A stretch of DNA of 64,000 bases. It comes from Patiria pectinifera (Eukaryota > Echinodermata > Asteroidea > Valvatida > Asterinidae). This document shows positions 23,986-35,300 of the stretch, piece after piece. The translations under genes were made by a program, and so were the position numbers. Location of the stretch: NCBI GenBank assembly GCA_029964075.1, contig CM057144.1, positions 14,965,281-15,029,280 on the forward strand, given 5' to 3'. The notes beneath the pieces were generated by a model. That model ran no database searches, was not told the origin of the DNA, and saw only the letters and a program-made list of their open reading frames with translations. The stretch's first letter is position 1. Each line of letters opens with the position of its first letter.

Positions 23986-26260
23986 CGTTAATTACCGCCT
24001 GCCATTGCAAATTGAGGTTTCTTAAACCGTGAACATTTGGCCAGTTAAACACTGGTGCAGTATTGAAGGTGAATATTGGGGGACAATCCTCGTAAGGACC
24101 TGGCAGGTCACTGCGTACCCGAAAAGATTTAGGTCTGTTCCCTGAAATATTTGATGGATTAATCCAAGCAAGTACATTCAGATGGCACTTAGTGCAGGCT
24201 TAATGTCAATCTAGGGGTTGGTGTGTTTGTTCTCACTTTGTGCGTGGTTCATATTAACGAAAAGTACATTTCATATTGCATGTGTAAGTGATGGCTGAAA
24301 ATAATGGGGTCTGAAATCTGTATATAATATTTATGTGACTGTCGTGTGGCGTTACATGTACATTTTATTCATGTTTTGTGGACACGACATGAAACTTGTG
24401 TACATGTATGTGTTTGTAAGTTGAGGCATAAAGGAATTTAAATTAAAAAAACTTTGTGGTGAAGGCGTAGAAGTTTTTGAAGCTTCACATATAATAATTG
24501 CTGTACCAAACTGTGTCGTGCTGGCATTATTACCAAAGCTAATTGTGTCGTGATTGTGTCAGTTCTTGTGTTTATCCAGGATACAAGTCAACATAAGCCA
24601 GCAAGGATGTGTTGTCGTAAATTCTGCTTGGCAATATCAACATTCAGTCCAGTAATTTAACAACAGATTAGAGTTGTAATGGAGGCACTCATTAAGTCAG
24701 TTAAAAGTCAGACCATGAGTCTATCACAAGAGAGTCACAAGTTAATCACAAGTCAATCACGTGTCAATCACATGTCAGTCACATGTCAGAGAAATCATAA
24801 GTGAGGTTACATATAGACAGGTTGTTACATTGACAAAGGGACAAAGGAATGTCTATGTTGATGAATTGTGATGACTTGTGAGTATTTAATAACTCTGTTA
24901 ATCAGTCCTGTACAATGTACATGTACGGTAGCTGTCATGTGCAAGCACAGTATTAATGCCATCAATATTACAACTGTATGTTTCAAAGTTTCTGCTGCAA
25001 CCGAAGTATTATTTATGTAATGTTCATGAACTCATCCAAATGAAATTCAGGTGTGTGATTTATTGGCCATGATCAAAACCAAAACTAGTTCAATCAGGAC
25101 TGTACATGTAGCAATTTCAAAATGAGTTTGTACTCTGTAGGTAGAGAAGCAAGTGATTAAGAGCTGCAACAACAGAGGGTGCATTTTTACCACTTTAATA
25201 GAGCCCCTTGGACGGGACACCACCAGTATGCACTGGTTCGTGCGCGTAGTACGGACGACTTATTTATCCTGAACGTTTGCAAAGCTAAGCCAAAGCATCT
25301 TTGCGCGTGAGTGTCAGGCAAAGTCGGTGCGCGAATACATTCAAATTAAACTTGCGGTGGTCTCCCAAACTAATCCCCGCCCACAACAACTTTGGATCTT
25401 ACAAAATACGCAGTGGATGGATCGGGAACCAGACTAGGTCACCCCCAACTCTCCTTTTCTGGCCGTTGAAGGGGTACTTGTGCACGGAGCCCATTGGGTT
25501 TGTGGCATGGTAGTGCATGTTATTTGTATGATTATCTCAGATGTTTCTTGTCGAAATCAAATAGCAATACGGAGCAGTTATTTGAAGTCTTTTGGTGCTC
25601 AAGAATTTTATGTAGGTGTTACTGTCGGATTTTTCACGGATGTATTTTGCACTAACTATAGCGCGTTTGTCAAATCTTTGTTGGATTTTTCACGGATGTA
25701 TTTTGCACTAACTACAGCGCGTTTGTCAAATCTTTGATCTTTTTGGTGTGTGGGATAAATGGCGTGCTTGAGGTCTCTGCTGGTTCCAGACAGGGATGCA
25801 TTCCAGTCCGTCACAAGTCCATCAGAAGTCCATCACAAGTCCTCCAGTCCCAATTCAACTCACAAACTACTCAAATGAGCTTTGACAAAGGCATTCCTGT
25901 GTTATTGTTCATCCACTGTTTCTTGTGACTGGACTTGTGATGACTTGTGATTGGACTCTACAACGTTTCTGGTTCCAGAATGCCAGCCTAGTGTCCACTG
26001 TCCTATGTACCTACATGTATCTCACTGTCACTTGTGAGCCGGGCAGTACTATCATATAGGATCACCCTTTAACGCCAATGAACGGGCTAAATCCAGCCCA
26101 TTGTGTAGACCAGTTGCATGATAAGACTTCCAATCATACCAATGGATAGACATTTTAAATCAATCGAATAGCAATTTGTGCATTCCAGGACTAGCTTTAT
26201 TAGGCACTTGTACAAAATGTATGTAGGATACTCTGCAGCTATAAAAGTAAGCCATCATGT
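23986..26260. other. 3' flank of TBC1D24-like gene and intergenic DNA
   Basis: It probably starts with the 3' UTR; an ATTAAA near 24441 is a possible weak poly-A signal. A short degenerate array of TCACAAGTCAATCAC-type units lies at about 24717-24790 and again near 25810-25850. A near-perfect duplication of about 50 bp (TTTTTCACGGATGTATTTTGC) occurs at about 25630 and 25685. I see no gene. Confidence 0.5.
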
Positions 26261-26269
26261 GGCAAGCCT

Positions 26270-26945
26270 GCTGCAAGCTTGCAGGCTATCACGCAAGCTT
26301 GCAGGCTATCACGCAAGTTTGCAGGCTATCAAGCAAGTTTGAAGGCTATTACGCAAGCTTGCAGGCTATCAAGCAAGTTTGCAGGCTATTACGCAAGCTT
26401 GCAGGCTATCACGCAAGCTTGCAGGCCATCAAGCAAGCTTGCAGGCCATCACGCAAGCTTGCAGGCCATCACGCAAGCTTGCAGGCCATCACGCAAGCTT
26501 GCAGGCCATCACGCAAGCTTGCAGGCCATCACGCAAGCTTGCAGGCCATCACGCAAGCTTGCAGGCCATCTAGCAAGTTTGCAGGCTATTACGCAAGCTT
26601 GCAGGCTATCACGCAAGCTTACCGCAAGCTTGCGGCAAGCTTGAACCTAAGTAGCAAGCTTGTAGGCTATCAAGCAAGTTTGCAGGCTATCACACAAGCT
26701 TGCAGGCTATCAAGCAAGTTTGCAGGCTATTACGCAAGCTTGCAGGCTATCACGCAAGCTTGCGGCAAGCTTGAACCTAAGTAGCAAGCTTGCAGGCTAT
26801 CATGCAAGCTTGCCGGCTATCACACAAGCTTGCAACGAGCTTGTACTTTGCTTGCAGAATTAGTCGCAAACTTATTTTAGCTTGTCGCGAGCTGGATAAG
26901 ATTGTGGCAAGCTCCCTGCAAGCTTGCGGCTAGCTTGCCGCAAGC
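26270..26945. repeat. 20-bp minisatellite (GCAAGCTTGCAGGCTATCAC)
   Basis: More than 25 units of a 20-bp sequence, each with a HindIII-type AAGCTT core inside the palindrome GCAAGCTTGC. Variants differ at GGCTAT/GGCCAT and ATCAC/ATTAC/ATCAAG. A longer variant with GAACCTAAGTAG recurs at about 26640 and 26770. Because 60 bp equals 20 codons, all frames stay open and give a periodic pseudo-protein; this is not a gene. The right end decays into GCTAGCTTGCCGCAAGCT. Confidence 0.9.
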
Positions 26946-27890
26946 TAAATTTTCTGTAAGGGTATATAGTACATTTCAATTAGACAAATAGCTAAATTGA
27001 TTAATCTTTATAGCCTGTTTTAATGGACAATACGCATGTAAATGTATTTGTATCAGGTAGGTGGTAGGGATAATTTTTAGCAAGGTTGTACAAAATGGTA
27101 TCTGTATATATTTGTTGTTGGCTCTGTTACAATCTTACTGTGCTATGCAAATGTAATGGTGGAAGTGTGTTCACGTCAAAGCAATAAGTATCACAGCAAT
27201 GTTTAAATTTAGTACGGAAAAGTAATAATGAATCACAGCAGCTTTAAAATTGCACCAGTTGTTTGTATTAACGGCATATATTTATACACGTACAATGAAA
27301 AGTATTAATATGTAATAACATCATGTTAAGATTTAATTGTGAAGGTTAAATTTGTATACATGTAGTGGTAGATTTACTAAAGCTTGTTTTGTTATCTCAC
27401 ATATGTGCATGTTTCGTTTTAAGTGAAAAATCAACTGTCTTTTCAACTGGGAAAGAACATTTTGCAGATTTAATTTTTGCTTTGTATGGTTTTCTAATAT
27501 TGTTATGCTTTATCTTAAAATGGCCATGGCAACACATTAATTTGTCAGTGGCAAAAACCCAAACCTATAGCCACACAATACCCAACGAGGCCAAGGATTT
27601 TGTTAAATTACTGGAATACAGTCAGCAGATTATTACCATTTTTAGCTTTCAACATGATCATTTTGTTATGAGCTCCAGACTATTGTGCTTATATGGCCTG
27701 CCATAAAACTATGTGGTAGGAATGTGATAAAGTCTGTTGATGGTTTGTAACAATGGGGAGAAGTATGGGTACCAGAGTTGTAATTTTCACCATTTCCTAT
27801 GAGATGGCAACCCTTTTTGAAAGAACAGATCTTCATAAATGGGAACCAGACTAACAGTGAATATAAAATTGAACAAATGTTTTTTTTCTG

Positions 27891-28543
27891 TTATACAAAA
27901 AAAAGTCAAAAAAGCAGAACCAAAACCCAAAAAAATGGATATTTAAAGAAATATTTGTAGCACCAAAAATAATAATGACTGGAAAGCCAATTTCATAAAC
28001 TACTTTTAGATGAAAAAAATACTGAAATTAATCAATCCGTTCAAACGATATCACCATTTAAACGCAATGACCCTAAAACCTGTTTCGTCAAAAAAAAAAG
28101 GAATTTCTTGTGTGTTCTGACTGTTTGGAACAACAAAGAAAATGACACAAAATACTTGTTTCAACAGCTGTCAACAACTGTAGTACACAATATCTTTATT
28201 AACAACCCTGCTTAGGCAAACAATAGGATTTATAAAATCCACATTTTCTTTTTAAAGATGGGCTTTCAAAAGGACTTTGTTGAATATTTTTAACTTTTAA
28301 ACCGAGGTTTTATCGCTGGTGATGTTTGAAGACAATTGTGACGATGATTCTTGAAATCACATTTTTGTGTTTACCTGGTGATATACTTTTAACCATTTGG
28401 CAATTTCAGTATTTTTTTCATCTAAAAGTAGCTTTTGATATTGGCTTTGCAGTCATTATTATTATTGGTGCTGCATATTTTTTTTTAAATATGAAATAAT
28501 ATTTTGGGGGCTTGTGTTCCTCTTTTTCTGACTCACCCTGTAT
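27891..28543. mobile_element. MITE with ~150-bp inverted arms
   Basis: The left arm (27891-28034) and right arm (about 28397-28543) are inverted copies with scattered differences; shared blocks include TTTTAGATGAAAAAAATACT and AATAATAATGACTG. The right end closes with ACTCACCCTGTAT, the end motif also seen at 17769 and 31886. No coding capacity. Confidence 0.65.
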
Positions 28544-28559
28544 GGGGGTACTAAGTACT

Positions 28560-30196
28560 GTTTGTCCGCAAAGGTCACATGTGAACATGTACATTTTGCA
28601 TTCAGAGATTATTTTTTTTATTTTATTGATACGTAAAATTATAAAAGTTATAACAATTTGTTTGTTTGTTGTTGTGTCAGTTCGCCAGGAAAGTAAATGC
28701 ATGTAAACAACTCATGATCAGTTACTTTTCCTTCCAATGAAAATCTTTTAATTGCAGGGTATTTAAATCAGTATTTCTGGCTTGTTTTCAGACTTTCACC
28801 AAAAGTAAATCACGTAATGCTCATCTTGCCATTTCTATCGTACAAACGCAAGTCTTGATTATAATGCCAGAATCAGGTTCGATATGGAAATTAATTTTAT
28901 GCACGCACACTTTGGAAGAAATATTAAGAGGTGGATTTTTTTTTTTCAATTAGAGGTTAAATACTGATCTTTATAGAAAAAAAATTAGCAGTTTGTGGGT
29001 GAGATGTTATTATAAGAGACCTCACAAGCATGTAGATGTTTATACAAGTATAACTTGAATGAGAAACGACTTGCAATACTTTGAACATACAAAACAGTTT
29101 CTTTGTAATACAATGAACATGTTTTCTGACAGTAGGACTCTGATTATATATTCAGTGGGAGAATGGATCCCAGTCTTAGAGAAATATGGACTCATTAAAA
29201 TATGTTTTACCTGAAGATGACTGTCGACTCAAGTATGTACGTACCAGTATTCTTGCACCTAATAATGAAACTGGACCGCATGGTACATGCTATTTTTTGG
29301 GCTAGTTAATTTAAAATTATCAGGCTAGTTATTTATATCTTAAATAAGTATCAACTATGATCAAATAAGTGATCTCAAGTTCTATGACAATTTAAACCTT
29401 CCTTTAGAAATTGGAATGTTTTTTTGTGGTAGAAATTTGACTAAAAAGGTGCGAGTGCACAATAAGCTCTGGCGCAAATTGTGAGCACCACACTTTGTGG
29501 AACACCATACTTTTGGTCAATTTTTGTGACAGACTATAGATATAGAATAGACTGACTAGATCGGCAGCCCGTGCATACGATCCTGTTCACTTTGCGCCAT
29601 TTTTGTGGTCTCTCGTCATGGACGCACAAAAAAATTTACATAAAGTCATACAGCTAAATGTATCTGTCCTCCAGCCCGTGATGATCTAGCTCAATGCGTG
29701 GCAAGCTAGAAATGGGCTCCGAGTATGTACGAGCCGTTTTCCGTTTCAGTTACGATAATTGTATTTTTTGCAGACTTATAAACCTGTAAACCCTTACATT
29801 GTCCAGGCCATTTACTCAAGAGCAAATGGTTTTCCGTAATTTTAAGCGTTTGCTTAATTTGTATCCTCACAGATGCGAGTCTAATGCAAATGCCAGTCCA
29901 TTCATATGAAGTGTGGTATTATTTGTACTTTATGAACTTTGTTAATATTAATTAATCGTGATTAACATTAATAAATGCAGTAATTTTTTCGCAGAATTAT
30001 GTGCTAAAATTATATTTTCAAGGTAGCCCCAATTTATGCATTTCATTCACCGGAAGTGATAACTTGTACAGTCTTTGTTTTTATTATCAGCTTCATATTA
30101 AGACTGGATTGAACCCCCCGAGGCCAATCAATAAATATTCAGATGACCCTGCAGTGATTATATAGCAGGAGCAATTAATTTGATTACCATGGTCTT
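28560..30196. other. Intergenic DNA upstream of the secreted-peptide gene
   Basis: AT-rich sequence with no exon-like segment, repeat array or RNA gene that I can recognise. It would contain any distal regulatory DNA of the gene starting near 30238. Confidence 0.45.
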
Positions 30197-30200
30197 CGTT

Positions 30201-30245
30201 TAAATATATTGAAAGGCTAAAGGCAGAACTTTTCATCATTCAGTC
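30201..30245 (+). promoter_or_regulatory. TATA box plus initiator
   Basis: TAAATATATT at 30201-30210 is followed about 30 bp later by TCATTCAGTC (30236-30245), which contains two overlapping matches to the animal initiator TCAKTY. The spacing fits a focused Pol II start at about 30238-30242, roughly 100 nt upstream of the ATG at 30341. This is inference from motifs only. Confidence 0.5.
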
Positions 30246-30340
30246 GGTGACTGAATTTCAGGAAGCTCACTGTGAAAGGTTTCTTACTGTGCAAATCTAG
30301 ACGACGTTTGTAGAATCGAGCAGGTAAAGCAACGGTCAAG

Positions 30341-31089
30341 ATGGAACGGCCCTGCATGAAAGTCATGTTCACTTTCCTCCTAGTTGCCAGTCAGGTGGTA
30401 GTCCGTTCAGATGCTGGCAGTGCAGCTAGACTACCTCCCAAAAGGAAATTGAAGTCGGCACACCTTTTGGTAAATAAATCATTTCTTTCTATTTTTTTGG
30501 ATTACTGTATATGTATGTCATGTGTGTGGAGTGCATATATGTTCCCCAATATTTATGGTTCCCGATATCTATGTGCCCCAACCCTAATCCTAATCCTAAG
30601 GATTTCGGGGAACATCGGTATTGGGGATCATCTATAGGTATTGGGGAACATCAGGTAGACCTCAATACCGATGTTCCCCAATCCTAACCCTAATCCTAAG
30701 GATTTTGGGGATAATCGGTATTGGGGAACATAGTATTTGGCGGACATCGAGAAGACCCATATTTAATGGAATGTTTTATTACTTATTGTTTCTTCTTTTG
30801 TCCCTCTTCTTTCTACTTCTTTCTTTTACTATACTGCACATCGGATTCATCTCTTCAGACAGCGGTTAATCACGCCAGTCACAGCCACTGTGTGGCACGA
30901 CAGATGACCAAGACCAGCGGACGCGCTACACAAGACACGTTTAATGTTTTCCCACCCCCTGGTGAGAAGCTCGACCATCGCAGGCGGAGGGGGAGGTTCT
31001 TGCCGCCAGCAGGAGGGGAAACCAAGTGGGACAGCCAGGAAAAATGGGCATTTGGTTTTAGGAGGAGACTGAAAAAAAGCCCACTTTGA
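30341..31089 (+). CDS. Secreted basic 119-aa protein, possible peptide-hormone precursor (two exons)
   Basis: Exon 30341-30469 ends at a TTTG|GTAAAT donor. Exon 30859-31089 follows a long pyrimidine tract and CTCTTCAG. Both are phase 0 and give 119 residues. Residues 1-25 look like a signal peptide: Arg/Lys near the start, hydrophobic VMFTFLLVASQVVV, then a polar DAGS cleavage region. The rest is basic, with clusters KRK (34-36), RRRRGR (84-89), RRR (111-113) and KK (115-116). Two of these bracket a 21-residue stretch (90-110) that begins FLPPAGG and ends KWAFGF. There is one cysteine (54), too few for a disulfide-rich fold. No family is recognised. TATA and initiator motifs upstream and the basic sites suggest a regulated secreted precursor, but no Gly amidation donor precedes the basic sites, so the neuropeptide reading is tentative. 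Confidence 0.55.
30541..30735. repeat. Palindromic minisatellite (TTCCCCAATACCGATG)
   Basis: Units of TTCCCCAATACC and its inverse GGTATTGGGGAACAT alternate with CCTAATCCTAAGGATT blocks. The array can fold on itself. It fills most of the single intron of the secreted-protein gene. Confidence 0.7.
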
Positions 31090-31099
31090 TATCGCGGCT

Positions 31100-32395
31100 G
31101 AAAGCATTCTGGATTGTTTATCTCTTTGTCACGTTTCTAAAACTGCACAACCTTATATGGTTATCTGGGGTAAATGATCATGAAAAAAGCAATATGAGTA
31201 TGGCATCAGTCCACACATATTCCAGATGGCGATGATGTTTCTGTCGTCTCCTGATTGAATCTACAATCTGCTGAATGTTCCTTTGATTGGACATCTCACC
31301 AACAGCGGCGTAGCAAACTTGTCGTCCTTTGATGACGTGGCCCTATTTTGGCCTGAATCTCCAAATGAAAGTTCCAGACATAATTATGACTCATTTAGCT
31401 TGATTGCAACATGTATGTGCTCTTTACAAAAGACTATTTGGGCTTCCAAGTTTTTGAAATTTCACATTTTGAGTGAAGGTCTTGTTACTAAGGTTCAGCC
31501 AATAGAAATACAAACAATTTATTGGAAATTGAGGTCACATTTTTCAAATTACTTTTGTCAACAGTTTTCAATGTTAAATGCATTGAACAGGCTTTTTCGT
31601 CATAATTGTTCTGTCATAATTGCAATTCATTGCACAGATTTATAGCAAAGTTCTGAATAGTTCCCCTCAAACTTTGTGATCCGTTGACAGAACTTTAAAA
31701 CGGTGCTTGTGTTTAAAATTCCGTAACTTTAAAAGTACATGAGTGATTTGAATGATTCTTGTACTAAAAGAAAGCTTATGAATTGGGCTTTCATATCCTA
31801 GATTTTGAAAGTGCTACATGCAGAACTTCACTAAAATAATGCTCCCGACATTTGGGTTTCGCTTTTTTTGACTCGCCCTGTATATAACAGGGGATAATAT
31901 CAAGCAAGTAAAGAGGAATTTTGGAATATTTCATACTTTAGAAAAAGTTCCGGCTAGTTACTGAATAAATGTATTATTACGGCCAATGCCCTTCTGCAAG
32001 TTATTGTTTGTTAACCCTTTTTCACTGTAGCACCCGAAATCGCCCTGCCTATTACCGTAGTGCGACTAACGTCGACTAGCGTGCCATCGTCAACTAGCAT
32101 CGACTAGAGAGTGTGCTCGATCAGAATTAGCCGAACTATGGTTAATTAAGGTCCTTGATCAAACTTGTCCCATGCTGTGGTAGTAGTTAAACACCATAAA
32201 TACATATCTATAAATACCGGCTTTTAATTGTATTATCTCAAACGACAGGATTTCTTGGGTAAAAAGACTGTTCTAAGTGGAAATCCGGGAAACTTTCATA
32301 GCAGCCTTGGCTACATATCTACAAGTATGATTCCAATCGACAGAAATATTTGGTAAGAACTGCAATGTTAGTAGTCGCCATGACGATGACCTCTC
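31100..32395. other. 3' flank and convergent intergenic region
   Basis: It contains a block at 31340-31415 that also occurs at 16110-16185 (ATCTCCAAATGAAA and TAGCTTGATTGCA). It also holds the fragment of the TATACAGGGTGAGT family ending at 31886. No gene is supported. Confidence 0.5.
31964..31969 (+). terminator. Candidate poly-A signal AATAAA
   Basis: A canonical AATAAA about 875 bp after the stop codon of the secreted-protein gene and before the convergent minus-strand gene. The distance makes it only a candidate for that transcript's 3' end. Confidence 0.25.
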
Positions 32396-32398
32396 CTG

Positions 32399-35300
32399 TT
32401 ACCTCTTGACCGGAATGCTTAGTAAGGTCTGCAGATGCTCAATTTCCTCTAGTACTGATTCCTCTGTCTTGATTTTTGCCAACTGAAAGAAAAAAAATAT
32501 CACAATATAAAGTTTGTATTTGATTAAAGCTTAGAGGCGATAAATAATATGTTCCACGGCATTTAACAGTCCTTAAAGGTAGCAAATTTCATTTGGAGCT
32601 ATCCAAAAAGTAGCTGACAATTTTTTGGTTGAAAAGCATACTTGGTTTAAAGGGAATATACATCATTTGCTTTTGCTGTAATTTTCAGAAATGGATGGAA
32701 TTGGGGGGTTGGAAAAATAAAGCAAATAATAGTTACACTGACTTTTTGGAGGTTTTGGGTTCGAAAATGCTATAAAAACCCAAAAAAACGATCATTTTCC
32801 TGTAGTCTGGTTCCCTGACTCCATATACGAAGAAACAGAGCAGTTTACATACATTGGGGAATTGTAAGGTCAGGGAACCAGTCTAGCTGGCTTGTACCCG
32901 TTCATAGGTTTGTAATCGATTGCAAACAAGTGCAATGGTCAATTGGGGCCAGTATTTGGAAAAAAGGCCAGTTGTTTCCAACGCTGATCGGCCGATCAGC
33001 GTTGGAAATTGATACAAAAATACCACTTTTCTTGAAAATGACAGTATACCAGGTGCCATAATTTTACAAGATGCTTTAGACTGTCATATATCAACATCCT
33101 ATTAAGGTATTTCGCAAAAACTTGGTAGTTTTATTTTTCGATGTTTGCAAATGTTGTATATTCCCTTTAAAGGTAGTAATGGCACTGAACTGCCTGTGAA
33201 ATTCTTCTTTCTGGCATGCTGTCATTTTGAAGAAAACAAAAAAATGAAGGTCATTTTCAACCTGATTGGCTTCCAGCTTCTCTCCCTGCTCTAGTTTTTT
33301 CTTCAGGCCCTGAATCTGCTCAAGCTTCTTGCGCATCGTCTTGAGTTTCCTCTCATCGGCTCCGAGAGTGGAGGTGGATGGCACCGTAGCAGCAGGCCCA
33401 GCTGCAGCTAGCCTGGCTGCAGCAGCACTAGACGGAGAGGAGAATGTCTCTACTGCCTTAGCTAGGGCCTCTTGACTGTCGGCGTCCTCGGTGGATATAT
33501 TTGGCCTGCAAGTATTGTTAACAATATCTCAATGAGACTTGCTGAGTCAGGTTGGCGTAGCGGTACTTTCCTCGCCTTCCACCGCTGTTGTCCGGGTTCG
33601 AATCCCGCCTGGGCCAACATGTGGATTGGGTTTTCAGTCCCTGCCTGATTCCGTGGGTTTTCCCCAGAAAATTCTTCTGGGCTTTTCCTCCCACCTCTAA
33701 AACTGTAAATTCTTCTGTCTGTCTTCTCTCCACAGGTTTCTTCAGGCTTGCGAGCTACAGTGCCTAGGGTGCTTTTGAGGAATCCTTGGTTTCATTACCA
33801 GCAATGATTAATAATAATAAAAATAATAATAATTAAAGTCACATATCACCACAATTCGCCACCTGTTATCTCAGATTCAGGCTGTAGCCAGCCTGGCGAG
33901 GGGTTAGTCTGTTCATAAAAAAAGGTGGACTTTCTTAGAAGCCAACCTTTAAAAAATCTACAATCAATGCCGCAACTTAGGGAAATCGAAACGTGCATAC
34001 ACGACATGGATTGGAAATGTGGACTCGTTATTGGCAATATACACAATTGTACGACATTTGCTTCTGCCGATGGATTTAGGGGTCAGTATTTTATAGCAAA
34101 TATTGTTACGCCGACATTATGAAAGATTAGTGTTCATAGATGCTGAAAAAAAAAACAAGAAAAGAATATTGAAGAAAAGTCTCCTTAAAAAATTGAATTG
34201 GGTCTTCAAACTTGGTTGGTGAAATACTGAGGACCTTTTCTTTGCCCAATGAAAGGTTTTGGAGAAATATGCTGGCTAAAGAGTGAGTAAAGTTGGTCTG
34301 ATCTTCTTTTGCATCGTTTTCAGCAATAAAGGTCCCAGTCCGAGTACATGTATACTTGGAATTTCTAGGGTTTGAGTGCCCCAGTTCCTAAAGCTGCGCA
34401 ATCACAGTGAATCCATCTTACTTGTAGCCTGCTGCAAGGTCCTGAGCTATCCAGAGCTGTTGTCGCAACTTGTTGGCTAGGTCGTGATTCTAAGAAAACA
34501 CATCAAAAAGTTAAATCATTCACGATTGACAGGAAAAACAGAGAGGTACATTTATGTATTTGATAAGGTACTTTGGTGTCATCGCAAATTTGTCAATACA
34601 ATGTATCTGAAACAATTCACTTCTTAATTGTCTTCGAACGTTTTGCAAATAATTTCCTTACTTTGACTGAATTAAGAATATGCCAATATTCCAATTAAGC
34701 ATGGGCATAACAAGACTAAGAGGCGACAATTTGTACTTTTGGGTCAACGTGGCAGATAAATGCACACAAGTCCATGAGGGACGTGGTAGCCGAATCTGTG
34801 TTCTGCAATTTTTCATGCAAGCGAACAGATGATTGAAACTTTTGTTTCCACAAACTTTTTGAAGTTTGCTGAATTCAAGCTAATGCATGCGTGCATGTGG
34901 TATATATGCCCAAACTTTCCTGGGAAGCGTTGCCAATATTGCCAAGAACGGCTTTGATTCATCGTGTTGATCATGGGCATTGTGAGGAGGGGGGGGGGGG
35001 CAAGGGGGCTCTTGTGAAGGAACCATATTGGATTCTTGCCACCTTGTAACTTGGGGCGTTTTCGAATCCCTGTTCTTGACAACACGTGTGTAACACGAGA
35101 ACCGTGTTCTCGAGCTGGTTGTTACGAACGCGCATCGATAAAGCAATGCAAAATGGCTGACAATCGTCTGAATTTGTACTTAGGCCTATTCCAAATGAAC
35201 GAGGATGACTGTTGCAAAACCGGACATGCGGGGATGAAATTGCAGACCTGCACTATAATGGTATTCTTATTCCAATCATTAGGGTATTAGCAAAAAAAAA

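Noticed and set aside
26257..26784. 175-codon repetitive open frame (LQAITQACRPSRKLAGHHAS-like)
   Set aside because: It is the translation of a 20-bp minisatellite; all three frames stay open because 60 bp is a whole number of codons.
33541..33620. tRNA gene
   Set aside because: Good A and B boxes but no acceptor stem or cloverleaf; the AAT tail and sister copies show it is a SINE.
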